A stretch of DNA of 64,000 nucleotides from Tomocerus qinae (Eukaryota > Arthropoda > Collembola > Entomobryomorpha > Tomoceridae). The stretch spans positions 15,769,930 to 15,833,929 of the forward strand of contig CM034549.1 of the NCBI GenBank assembly GCA_020055645.1, given 5' to 3'. Made by a program: the position numbers and the translations under genes. A model generated the notes under the pieces. The model was not told the origin of the DNA. It searched no databases and saw only the letters and a list, made by a program, of their open reading frames with translations. Below, one piece after another: positions 1 to 10,796 of this stretch; the first letter of the stretch is position 1; the number at the start of each line of letters is the position of its first letter.

Positions 1-203
1 GTCTTTGAGATACACAAGTGTCTATAATCAAGACTTCCTGTATTCTATTCTTATTACGAAGTAAAGTGTCTATTAAATTGGTGTTTGGGAATACTTTTAT
101 TGCATTCTTGATTCAATCGTAGCTCATGAATTAATTGTCATTATACTCTTAGATAAATGAGTTCGTAATCGTAAGTCGTAAACAAAGGTATTCCACAGAC
201 AAA
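1..203 (+). promoter_or_regulatory. Upstream/5' leader of the SPAG1-like gene
   Basis: AT-rich stretch ahead of the ATG at 204. No clear TATA box or exon was recognised. It should hold the promoter or 5' UTR of the downstream gene, but this is inferred only from position, and the true transcription start may lie outside the window. Confidence 0.3.
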
Positions 204-1405
204 ATGAAAGAAAATCTACCCAATGAAGATCAGCCAATAAAGAAAACCTCTTTGCTCCGACGATATGAAATTCCTATTGAACATTTGGATTTTAAATACA
301 TCAACGAATGTAAAGATGCAAAGGAAGTTGAAAAAATCCTTCTAATATTAAGGTTTCAACATCTCAAAACTTTTTCTATTTGATTTCGTTTATTATTGTC
401 ATTACCATAATTTTTATAATGCACAAGGGTACTTTTTCCACAGATCTGGGGAAGAAGGTGGCTATCCCCAATTAATGAAATGTGCTGAAGATGCTTTGAT
501 GAACTTAAATCCAAAAAGTCATTTACTCCGTGTAGAAAAGCCAGTGCTGAGACCAGGAGATCTGGAAAAAGGGGAGCGAGAAGCCATCCAGGGTGACTTG
601 CTGGTAAATTTTGTAATTCAATCTAATGCAAAATGTATTCACTTCCCTGCCAATGCAAGAAAATCCATATTACCTAAGTGTATTAGGCTGAATTGTTTCT
701 TTATATTGCAGGAGTGGGTCAATAATATTAAAGAGAAAAAACATGAAGGCAGTGGTGATATATTTTCTGTAGAGGATGCCTCTGAGGTTGAAACTGACTA
801 CATCCCCATCCGAGGAGAGGAAACTTCATCAATAGTAAGTAAAAATGCTATCTCTTGTCAAATCGTAATTCAATATGAATTTTTCCACATTTTCTGTACA
901 ATAATTTGATTTTAATCCTTAGAATATTGAAAATAATACCGCCGGACCCTCCTCTGATCAATTTTTGAAGCCTACTAATCCAAACCGAATAAAATCTTGG
1001 GAATACGACAAATGGGACAAGTTTGATATAGATGCTGAGTTAACACGACTGGATATTCAAGATATGCAGATTAAGGAATGGGAAAATAGAGGAAAATCAA
1101 AAGTACTGGAAGAGCAAAAACAAGTTGAACTGCTGATGAAAAACAAAGATATCAACGAAAGAAAAGTTGAGAAATGTGAGGGCAAGAAAAAATTGCATGA
1201 TTCAGCTACTCGAAGTTCAGAGCCTAAAATGGCTTCGTTTGTTTTGCCCAAAGTGGAGAAACCAAGCAAAACATCGGCAAATATCTCCTCTGCATTACCC
1301 AAATCTTTTATTGAAGAGCTTCCTATGGAAGACGAGAGCAAAAGTCAGATTCGGGCTAAGAGGAGGGTGAAAGTAGTCATTGATGATGTAAATATGGGCT
1401 TTTAA
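204..1405 (+). CDS. SPAG1 N-terminal-domain protein (no TPR repeats)
   Basis: Four exons: 204-352, 444-603, 712-834 and 923-1405. Joined they encode 304 residues. The translation matches the N-terminal region of sperm-associated antigen 1: 'LLRRYEIPIEHLDFKYI' near residue 16, 'LRSGEEGGYPQL' across the first junction, then 'EWVNNIKEKK' and 'YDKWDKFDIDAE' (the KWDKFD motif typical of the family). SPAG1 is a cytoplasmic dynein-arm assembly factor in ciliated cells. Vertebrate SPAG1 is much longer and carries TPR blocks that recruit HSP90/HSP70. Here the reading frame stops about 100 residues after KWDKFD with a charged, Lys/Glu-rich tail, so no chaperone-binding TPR is present. The first donor (AG|GTTTCA) is weak, but the junction restores the conserved motif exactly. 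Family assignment is firm; function in this organism is inferred. Confidence 0.8.
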
Positions 1406-1593
1406 CTTATCCAGGAAGCAATTTATTATAACCTGATGAACCCATCTATGTACTCCTAAGGTTATTATTGCGGTTATTGTATCATTCTTTGCTTAAGCTT
1501 ATTTCATTGATTGATCTTAAGTTGTCACAGTTGTCACTAAATGCAAGATGTGGTAAAATATATTAGAAATCAATTTATCATTTCAAGAATTGG

Positions 1594-1599
1594 TTTATT
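1594..1599 (-). terminator. AATAAA poly(A) signal of the sulfotransferase gene
   Basis: TTTATT on the plus strand reads AATAAA on the minus strand, about 28 nt beyond the sulfotransferase stop codon. The convergent SPAG1-like gene ends at 1405, so the two 3' ends share a spacer of about 220 bp. Confidence 0.55.
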
Positions 1600-1626
1600 A
1601 ACAGTATTTCTAGCATTAAAATGATT

Positions 1627-3178
1627 TCAAAAGGTATTATCAACTCTACTATATGATAAATTACGTAAAATAGTTTCACAAGTATCCTGAATGTGTGATA
1701 TTAATTCAGGTGCTAATTCATCTTTCCATTTGTCAACTCGAGTTTGCGAAATTCTATATGTCGACCATGGGGTGTCCATTTCTCGTTGAGTGTGCAATTC
1801 TATTGAATCTAACACCAAAGAATGCCAGGGTATACCAATTTCGTTAAATATCTTCTTAAATTCTTGCACCGGTGTATTAGCTGCATCTTCATACCGTACT
1901 ACATGAATTTGGCCGGGATAAACAGGTTTTAGTTCATGTATTGAGGAAAGGTCATCTTTAGTTATACTACATTGCAAACTCATGTTCAAGCATCTATTTG
2001 TTTCCTGGCACCATTGCAGCTGCAATCAAAATAAACATGGTTATAATAATTAATAATCCCTTTAATTTTAACCTTTTCAGTTATCTAGATCTTACTTTTC
2101 TTCTAGAAGCAAATATAGCTCTCGGATCTCGTATCAAAAGAAGGATATGAACGTTTCGATCTTCCAGGAATGGCTTTAGATCCGAGACTTTGATTCTAAA
2201 AGCCATTTTTTCAATAAAAGATATAAAAAATCTAATCGTATACAATTTCCGGTAGTAATTAAGTAGGTTTTTTGATAGCTAGCTGAACCTGAGTATTTTG
2301 AATAAGTGTATAGGAAACATATTGCACATGGCAGACGGAAAATTAGGCAAATAACAATCTTCACTTAAATATTGACACCCGGGATATATTTTCTCATTGA
2401 ATTTAAAAATGCTGCTGTCATTTCGCACAAACGTTAAATATTCTTCAAGCTTTTCATATTGACAATCGGAAAGATAACGAAGATCTGTAAGAGCATCCTC
2501 CAAACCATTATCGCTGGATAATTCCTTAAGAAATTGGAATGAATTGAAAAATTATAGCCCAAAACAAATAATTGAAATCCTTTAAGACTATTACCTGAAA
2601 TCCAAATCTTGAAAGTGGTTCATAATGGTAAAATACTGCTGGGTGAGAACTAAATACTTCACCGAAAAACGTTGACCCGGATCTCCAAGTAGATATCAAA
2701 AATATGATTTTCTTTTCGCTTAAGTATAAATCAAAATATTAACATCATTGGGGTACAATAAAATCCCCTGCTTCTTATACATGTAATTTGAGAACATTAC
2801 TTGTAAGTAGTCTCGTCGATTCCATTCTTCTTCAAAAATTTTCGATTTTCCTCGATGACAATTTGTAATGGTGGTAAATTATCTTGTCCATGTGTAGAGA
2901 TTTCCACAGCTGCCACCTCTTTAAGACAAGATTAGAAAAAATGTAAACATTCCTTATTGTTGCATTGCCCGTTACATATTTAGGTGTATGAATGTATGAA
3001 TATTACTTGTAAAGTTTTTGTTAACACGATGTCTCTTGGGAATATAGAAATTGGACGAAATGCCATTGGAGTCAGTCGTATCAGAATTTTTGCAGTAAAT
3101 AATAATGATTATCACTGTTGCAACAATGAAAAGATGTATGATTCGAGCCGATTTTGAATAACGACGCTTTCTAACCAT
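1627..3178 (-). CDS. Golgi carbohydrate (GlcNAc/Gal) 6-O-sulfotransferase
   Basis: Six exons on the minus strand: 3178-3007, 2918-2801, 2718-2595, 2524-2289, 2195-2096 and 2019-1627, giving 380 residues with all phases consistent. It has a short basic N-terminus followed by a hydrophobic signal anchor at about residues 13-28 (IIHLFIVATVIIIIIY), as in type II Golgi enzymes. The 5'-phosphosulfate loop is 'STWRSGSTFFGEVF', followed by 'VFYHYEPLSRFGF', closely resembling the CHST2/4/5/6 group (TTWRSGSSFFGELF...YEP). The 3'-phosphate loop is 'LLLIRDPRAIFASRRK'. The last exon has 'HVVRYEDAANTP' and a C-terminal 'SRVDNTF'. Such enzymes move sulfate from PAPS to the 6-OH of a sugar on glycoproteins or proteoglycans in the Golgi lumen; the exact acceptor cannot be told from sequence. 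Exon 4 ends at a weak GTTCAG donor, but the junction keeps frame and gives a plausible join. Confidence 0.88.
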
Positions 3179-3524
3179 AGTTCAAGAAGAATAAGTTTCA
3201 CATTTATTAACAACAAGTACTTATGCGATAAGCAGCTCAAATGTAAGATAGAACTGGCAGAATTCTCCTCAGTAGACAGTAGACATTCATAATATCAGAG
3301 CGATTGACCATATTCGTAGACGAGTATTAACAAAGCAAACACATGCTATCATAGTACAAATATTATACTCCACCGTTTGTAGAAGACAAACACAGATTTT
3401 TTACACACGACTTTTCCGCTTTCCTATTCAAAATGCAGTTCCAGATACTTAGTCATCTGCACTATGTTGTTTATCTTGCATAGAGAATTCCAGATATACC
3501 TACAGAGCGTTTATAAATTGCAGT

Positions 3525-3532
3525 TATCGATA
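3525..3532. promoter_or_regulatory. TATCGATA octamer (DRE-like)
   Basis: Perfect palindromic TATCGATA, the DNA replication-related element recognised by DREF in Drosophila, whose core CGATA is also bound by the BEAF-32 insulator protein. It sits about 350 bp upstream of the sulfotransferase ATG in the divergent spacer. The match is seen; use by an orthologous factor in this species is inferred. Confidence 0.4.
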
Positions 3533-3890
3533 TTATACTCACTTTTTTTGTTTTCAGAATCTGAATAGTTAATTAGAGCAGTTAATTTCTTGAGTTGAAT
3601 ATAAAACCATCTATGATCGAATATCAACAAAAAATGAAAATTACGATGGCAAGAAGAATACCAACGGTCTTTGAAAATTTCATGCATTAGCACTTCGAAG
3701 CGAAGATAAAAATGTAATTGTATTTCACAAACCATTATCCCCTACCATCCTTGGTATTACACTGATAAGGTCTTGACCAGTGTGAATCGAACGTTCTTGA
3801 ATGAATGAATCTTGTTGTCATGCATTTTATTACGCATGATGATTTATGCAACACTTGCAAAGATGACCCTCGATAAACTATTGCCAAAAT

Positions 3891-3898
3891 TATCGATA
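3891..3898. promoter_or_regulatory. Second TATCGATA octamer (DRE-like)
   Basis: Second perfect copy in the same spacer, about 500 bp upstream of the CNNM ATG, with a CGATAA core a further 20 bp away. Two copies in 1.2 kb of divergent promoter DNA is the reason for listing them; a third copy occurs deep in the AMPK gamma intron at 44357. Confidence 0.4.
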
Positions 3899-4399
3899 AG
3901 TATCAGTACTAAAATTCGTTTCTATCTTGCCTGGCGTTACAATAAGACTCAAAGTTGAAATCTGAAATTGTAAGGTCTACACATAGACAATGATAATTTT
4001 ATGGTGTTATTGCAAGGATTTAAAATAACCGGATTTTCATGAGGAAAGTTAATGACCAGTATCAAAATGCGTTCATGATAGCTACAAGAATAGGTGTCTA
4101 CAACTTGAATATTACTTTGAAAAGAGTCAAATGTTTCCTCTTTCTTGTTTGTGGATCATTTTTTGGTGTAAGAACGAAGATTTTCTGCATGTATAATCTT
4201 GATGATGTAATAAGATGCGTATTCAGGTAATAAGTGAATGTTAAATACATGGAATAAATTACTACTACTGTTAATTCAAGTATTTATTGTTTTATTTCTT
4301 ACAAAAATGCTGAAATATTTGATTCCAGACACCATTGTCCTCAAAGAATTGAAGTTATAGCATAAAATAAGACAAAGCAATTGAAAATCTAAGTTGGAA

Positions 4400-6697
4400 A
4401 TGGTAGGATCAAGACAAAATATTTCCCAGTTACTAGTTTTGTTTGTATTAGTATGCGAAGCTCGTGAATATCTTTGTTTTAACAATTCTTTGGAAGATTT
4501 CAATGCTATTCTTTCAAGGGAAGAGGGACATTCGCGGCATCGTCGTTCTAAGTCAACGGTGGTTGCGGGAGAAGTAAACGGAATGAGTTTTCAAGATTTC
4601 GAAGAGAAAAAGAGAATCTACCAAGGAAAAGACGGTATTTGGCATGCATTGGGAGGTTTAAGTAATGTAGCAATAATTCTCTATGGGAATTTCGAGGGTA
4701 GCAAGACATGGTCATTTAGACTAAGTCATGTCGGCTCGTGTGACCACAAGGCCAACTCAAATACAGATGTACCACTAACTCTACATCCGTCAGGATTGAT
4801 TGGCTATGCTATCATTGAAATACCAGAGTATAAAGCGGACGCAAGTCACTATGAAGTTTGTATTCGCCAAATGGACAAGACAAGTGATAGTGTTTGGCAT
4901 TTGCAAGAAGCTGAAGATAAACCATGGCTTCGTATCGAAGTCTACGGTAAAACTTTTTCACTTTGGTTGAATATATTGTTGATAGCGCTCCTGCTCTCGC
5001 TCTCTGGACTTTTTTCTGGTCTTAATCTAGGGCTAATGTCTTTGAATAAAACAGACTTGAAAATAATAGTTAATACAGGGACTGTCGAAGAAAAAAAGTC
5101 CGCTACGAAAATAACCCCGGTGAGAAACCACGGGAATTTTCTACTGTGTGTTTTACTATTCAGCAACGTTCTTGTGAATTGTCTTCTAACTATTTTAATG
5201 GATGATTTAATGGATGGAGTTCTGGCTGTTGTACTTTCAACATTTGGTATTGTTATCATAGGAGAAATCATGCCTCAAGCAGCGTGTTCACGATATGGTT
5301 TAGCAGTGGGTGCCAAAACGCTAATAATTACCAAGTTTTTCATGTTTATGACTTTCCCTTTGGCTTATCCTTTATCAAAAATACTTGACCTTATTCTGGG
5401 AGAGGAAATCGGTAGTGTTTATACTAGAGATAGGTTGAAAGAACTTCTAAGGGTAACAAAAGACTATCACGGACTTGCCAATGAAGAAGTTGGAATTATT
5501 TCCGGAGCTTTAGAACTTCAGCAGAAAACGGTCAGGGATATTATGACCAAATTAGATGATGTTTACATGATTTCTGTCGATTCAATTATGGATTTTGACA
5601 CTATGGCCGAAATTAATGAACATGGATATTCTCGCATCCCTGTTTTCGATAACGAGAGGAGTAACACTGTAGCACTACTCAATGTAAAACAATTAACACT
5701 GCTAGATCCTTCAGAAAATATACCATTACACACTGTCATTGAGTATTATCATATTCCCTTGTTTTTTGTCTTTGAAAATACAAGATTGGACTACATGTTC
5801 AGAGCTTTTAGGGAAGGTGAGAAAAAAATATTACAATTTTTCAATAAAATTAGTTTCTAAATAAACTATTTTAATTTCCCGCGAATTATTTTGTGCAAAG
5901 GTAACCGCGGTCATTTGGCGTTTGTCCAAAGAGTCAACGACGACGGGCCTCGTGACCCTTATTGTGAGACAATAGGAATTGTAACAATGGAAGATGTTCT
6001 CGAAGAACTTTTACAAGCAGAAATAATGGATGAAAGCGATGTTGGAAAATTACAATCTCGCCTGAATAATGCAAATCCTCCGAGATACATTGGAAGTCAT
6101 GGGCATCATAATCCTAAAGCACCTGTTTACATCCCACAAACTCTTACGCTGGCCACTGTACAATTCCTGAACACATCTGTACTACCTTTCAAGTCAGAGT
6201 TCATTTCAGTTCCAATTTTAGACCGAATTGTCAGAGCTACTGTTAGTTTGATTAAAGTTCAACCGTATTCTGCACATTCTCAAGAAAAGACAGTTCACTT
6301 TTTATACGAAATTGGAAAACCAACGGAATATTTTATTTTAATTCTGGAAGGAAGAGTCCAAGTTGAAGTTGGTGTGGACCGTTTGACTTACGAAGGTGGT
6401 CCTTTCACAGCTTTTGGAGTTCAGTTTCTAATGGATGATAAACAGGAAAATAACGATCCGAAACAATACATGGCGGATTTTGGTAGCAAACCAAGCAAAA
6501 CATTTATCCCGGACTACAACGTTAAAGTTTTGACTGACATTCATTACATGAAACTTAAATATACAACATACCGAGCTGCAAGGTTCGCAACAGACTTAGA
6601 AAGGATTAACCAAGATCCAAAGAAAGCTGCAAGCAATAAAACTTGGGAAGAAGATATTGAAAAGATTTTGGACCAGGCTTTGGAAAGCTCTACATGA
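4400..6697 (+). CDS. CNNM/ACDP-family metal (Mg2+) transporter, UEX-like
   Basis: Two exons, 4400-5816 and 5901-6697, encode 737 residues. The ATG at 4400 opens a hydrophobic signal-peptide-like segment (QLLVLFVLVCEA), followed by an extracellular domain to about residue 180. The DUF21 transmembrane domain follows (about 185-345), with the family signature 'GLFSGLNLGLMSL' and 'IVIIGEIMPQAACSRYGLAVGA'. A Bateman CBS pair spans about 365-510 ('ALELQQKTVRDIMT', 'GYSRIPVF', 'IGIVTMEDVLEELLQAEIMDE'). A cyclic-nucleotide-binding-like domain lies at about 600-690 ('YFILILEGRVQVEVG'). CNNMs mediate Mg2+ transport at the plasma membrane; the CBS pair binds Mg-ATP. The only intron is 84 bp and splits the second CBS motif (REG|NRGHLAFVQRVN). 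Two DUF21 positions differ from the common family form (GLMSLNKT for GLMALDP). Domain identity is certain; transport activity is inferred. Confidence 0.92.
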
Positions 6698-7395
6698 ACT
6701 ATTTCTGCATTCGTAATTTTATTTCTTATTTGCATTTGATAAATTGAGTCTTGAAGTTTATTAAGCTTTTGTTGTACCTAGATTATTTTTAGAATATCTC
6801 ATTTCGTCTAAAAGTAAAGTTATTGCTTATTCCGTCTGAAATTACATTGCATTGATTATCATAATGCCCTTGGCCCTTTGTACTGCAAGTGGAATGTAAT
6901 GTATAAAAAATAGCAGAGATTAGCATACAAAATTATTACTATTTTAGACAACTACTACTAAGAAATATCATTCACTGTACTACTGTAAACAACCTATTCT
7001 TACCTGTATAATATCAAATATCATGTACTAATCTACTCATTTCTTATCATACATCTACCATTCACATTCAATCATTCAAGAAGAAAGGATTCTATTACAT
7101 TTTATCCCATGTCCCAAACGGGTGGTAAAAATGTCTTGTGAAATTGGATTGACATACATAGATCACTTTTTTCTAAGTGCCTACGGCCTAATCCTACTGT
7201 TGCCAATCTAATCTTGGGGTGGGACTTCGTAACTATTCACCGTCGCAACCATAAAACATTTATCACCAATCCTTATTTTTTTGTACCTTGATTTGTATCA
7301 TGGTTGTTATTGTAAAAAGTTCGCCATTTTGGGAAAGGATCTGCATGTCAGCTCCCAAAATCATTTCTAAAATCCTTTAGGTTTGTGGTTTAGAC
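6698..7395. other. Intergenic region between CNNM and DOMON/b561 genes
   Basis: About 700 bp holding the CNNM 3' UTR and the upstream region of the next gene. A TATA-like run (TATAAAAAAT) lies near 6902, nearly 500 bp before the next ATG, so its use as a promoter is uncertain. No coding sequence seen. Confidence 0.4.
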
Positions 7396-9728
7396 ATGCA
7401 GAATTTTGTGGTGGTTCTAGTAATTTTATTTCTAAATGCAAATGACATTAGTATCAACATATTTGTTTCCGCCTCAGACGTAAGTTTTTCTGCTGCGTGT
7501 TTTGTATATTTGTATGCCTTTTTGAATCGCTATGAACAATGTTTTGTTAAATAGTAAAATTAAATGTCAGTTCTCCCCAAATGAGAATTATATTTAACCA
7601 ATCTATAGTTTTTACTTTTACTTACTGTTCTTCCTCGTATATACCTTCATCAAAAAACAAATCGAATTGTGTATCGTTTTAGGATGTATATGAGGGCTGT
7701 GGAAAAAGTCGTTTTTGTTTCGGTATCAGTTCAGACCGAAGTAATGAGGAATGTATTTACAAAAAAAACTGTGATATGGTAACTTCCATTTTAGTCCATG
7801 CAGATGTTACCAACATCAGATTGCAAGGTGGATTAAAATCAACTGAAGGTTATATTGCTCTAGGATTTTCAACTGACACGATTATGAAGGCAGATTTATG
7901 TGTAATATGTGTTAGGGAAAAAAGCGAAACTCACAGTTTCTTCACTTGGAACCCAGAAGATGGATCAGCAAGGAGTCCCTATATTGTAAGTGATAAAGAA
8001 TCTATCTATTAATTATTTTTTTTAAAGTAAAACATTTGGACATTTTTCATTCTTTTGGGTTTCCAAATCTTCCAGGATCCAGCAACATTAACGAGTGGAT
8101 CAGCTCCCAGCCTAAAGAAACATTCTAGTAAAGGTAAAGATTTCTTCTGCGAAGTAGAAATTAGCAGCAAGACTACTTATCACGGATTTACTTTTGATTT
8201 AAACAAATCAAAATACTTTACTATGTTAGCAAGGGGAGAAGATTCGTCTGACCGTAAGTTAATACCTAACCAGAACTCAGAAGAAAATGAGTCAAAATTA
8301 TCTCGATGTAAAATATGCTTGTATGAAAATACTACTTAGCGTATCCAATTGATTAGGTTACATCACTAATCACTATCCTGACAATCGTTGGGTATCAAGA
8401 ATGGCGCTATCATTATTGGATTCTATGATTTACCATGTAAGTTGATTTGTTAATGAGTCTGACACAGTAAACAAGTTACGATTTTTGATTAAAAACCTTG
8501 ACCATTTTGCAGGGCACTGCCATTATTACCCCACTTCTGGATAAAATCCATGGCATATTAATGGCAATTAGCTTTGTGTTTTTCATGAGTCTGGGTGCTT
8601 TTGTCGGACGATTCTACAAGGAGACACTTATTGAAATCAAAGTTTGGGGCAGAAAATTCTGGTTCTTGGTAAAAACCATATCTTATTGTTATCCTTTTCA
8701 ATTGTATCCCAAATCTGTGGATACACCTTTAATAACTGTATTTCTGTTACCCTGCCTGACCCTTACTACCTGTTTATTTAAATTATTTAAATATTTTTGA
8801 TCCATAAAATTGAGAACGTGTGGTATCATAGCAGATCGGGTTGATGGTAGTAGAATTAGTAGTCTATTCATTCAAAGTGTAACCTAAAAGGATATGTACT
8901 GGTATTAATCTAGTTTTTATTATAATAGTGATTTCATTTTTTTACTTTTCAAAGGCACATATGGTCTGCATGTACTGTTCCGTGGCTTTCGCGTTTAGTT
9001 CGTTAATAGTAATTCTGGTTGCAAGAATAAAACTAAATAGACCAATTTTCCCAACGTCTGGGAAATTAATGAATCATGTTTACGTTGGTCTAACAGCTTT
9101 GACAATTATGTTGTTTCAATCAACCCTCATTTGGTGGAATCCGTCCTTTCGAAAAACTCTAACACTTTTCCACAGCTTGTTTGGAGTACTAACGTTTTAT
9201 TTGGGATGTAAGTGAAAATGTTCTTGTGCACAAAGATTATTCTTTTTATCCAGCCACTTTTTTGCTACTTTTTTACTAATTTTTGGCGGTAGAAATTGTT
9301 TTCTCTGTTAAATTTTATTTTTTTTGCTTTTTAAGGGTACTGCGTAACTTTTTCTGCTGAAGATACTAACCGGGGACCTATCAACATTATTTATATAGGA
9401 ATATCATGGATTATAGTCTTTGCTGTATTTTATATTGGAATGACATTTCTACAGCTATGGGTTGACAGGATTGAGTCCCCCGACGCAATATCGTCAGATC
9501 GTTACAGAGCTTTAAAAGTCCCTATGAAAATCACTTCCCTAGAAGAAGATCCAGTAGGTTTAAAAACATTTTTCGCTAGAAATTTTCGAATCTACTCTTC
9601 TGTGCAGATTTTCTAAATTATTTTTCTTCCAACAGAACAGTTGCTTGAAAATAATCGTTTTGATCATTTTTACGCTTGTCCTCTTCGCCCTGATGTTAGC
9701 AGCCACTGTGCTAGTAGGTCTTTCTTAG
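7396..9728 (+). CDS. DOMON plus cytochrome b561 membrane reductase (FRRS1-like)
   Basis: Eight exons: 7396-7479, 7683-7985, 8076-8253, 8357-8436, 8513-8668, 8955-9207, 9336-9553 and 9636-9728, giving 454 residues. Exon 1 is a signal peptide (QNFVVVLVILFLNA). Exons 2-3 form a DOMON domain ('GYIALGFSTDTIMKADLCVICV', then 'RWVSRMALSLLDS' in exon 4). Exons 5-7 form the cytochrome b561 helices, with four histidines in the expected haem-ligand contexts: KIHGILM, LAHMVCM, MNHVYVG and LFHSLFG. Two further hydrophobic helices follow, the last at the C-terminus. The family transfers electrons across membranes, often from cytosolic ascorbate to ferric iron or another acceptor. FRRS1 itself usually starts with a Reeler domain; here the DOMON domain directly follows the signal peptide, so this is a Reeler-less member. 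The substrate is not predictable. Neighbouring introns are 70-290 bp with good GT-AG sites. Confidence 0.88.
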
Positions 9729-9863
9729 TAATTCGGTCAGTTTCGAAAAAGGAGACAGTACTAAGAAGTCAGGATCAGACTGAGACAAAAGTAAACCAAA
9801 CCTTTTTGAGTCTTTTCGCAAAATTATTACAATCGTGAACACACTTTGAAGCAAAATGGGAAA

Positions 9864-9902
9864 ATAAATGTAAATCATATTCTATTGGATTGCAAAGAAT
9901 AA
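9864..9902 (+). terminator. AATAAA signals of the DOMON/b561 gene
   Basis: AATAAA occurs near 9864 and again near 9897, 136-170 nt after the stop at 9728. Either could serve as the poly(A) signal. Confidence 0.5.
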
Positions 9903-10730
9903 AGTAATAATAATAAAAGTATGAATCTAACTTAGATTTTTTGTAATCGGGAACATTGACCAATTCCATGACTTAAGTAATGAGTATGATGTTCAAGTAT
10001 ACGAGCAAATAAATGGGAGAGGTTGAAATGTTAATTAGTCCATACTTTTTGCCTTTATTAAATATGAAAAGGCAGAAATTATTATATATTCAGGTAAATT
10101 CAGTTCTGTCATATAAATCAAAACAATGTTCTCTTTCAAATACATAAACGTAGACAACAACATACCCTACCAGGTAACAGTAACATTATTTTGTCCTGGT
10201 TTTGGTATGAATTAATTAGCTAATATTACATTATAATATATTTATTGTATAATAATGGTTAATTAGTCATTTTACATTGTAGATATTACGCTATAGCATA
10301 TTTATAGACTATAGGCCTCTTTGTTACTCCCCTTGAACAATAGCAATAGATAACTTATTAGATTCATGAATAGTACAGTACAGCTAGCTATTATGAAGTC
10401 TCTACAGTCGTCGACGTGATGGCATTCTAAATAAATGCAAATGCCCTTGTACATGAGGTGGTTTAGCTAATCTTAAACACGTAATCACTATTCTACTACA
10501 TTATTTATTAGTATACCTTTGCTAATTGTAAGGTAATTGTAGTAGTTGATTATTAATTTCTACTTGAATTGACAAACGATAACCAGGAGCCACGAATCAG
10601 TTTCTCTTTTAGCACACGGAATAACAATTAATACATCGATTCGTATCCTCATCACCTCCTGTTTGTGTCATTAGCACTGACCAATATATAATTTTAAATC
10701 CTACGAAAGATCAGTAACATGGAGTTACAA
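9903..10730. other. Intergenic spacer between convergent genes
   Basis: AT-rich DNA of about 0.8 kb between the 3' ends of the DOMON/b561 gene and the AMPK gamma gene. No coding sequence, RNA gene or transposon end recognised. Confidence 0.5.
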
Positions 10731-10736
10731 TTTATT
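10731..10736 (-). terminator. AATAAA poly(A) signal of the AMPK gamma gene
   Basis: TTTATT on the plus strand reads AATAAA on the minus strand, about 60 nt beyond the stop codon at 10797. All isoforms share this 3' end. Confidence 0.5.
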
Positions 10737-10796
10737 CTATCCCTTTTTATTTTTTTCAAAGTAGTAGTTGCATAAGCCATGGCCAGCGAAAGCGCG

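Larger units (their letters stand above)
3179..4399. promoter_or_regulatory. Divergent intergenic promoter region
   Basis: This 1.2-kb spacer separates the sulfotransferase (leftward) from the CNNM homologue (rightward), so it should carry both promoters. Short open frames inside it show no family motif and were not called. Two perfect TATCGATA octamers lie here (3525-3532 and 3891-3898). That the region drives both genes is inferred from orientation. Confidence 0.5.
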
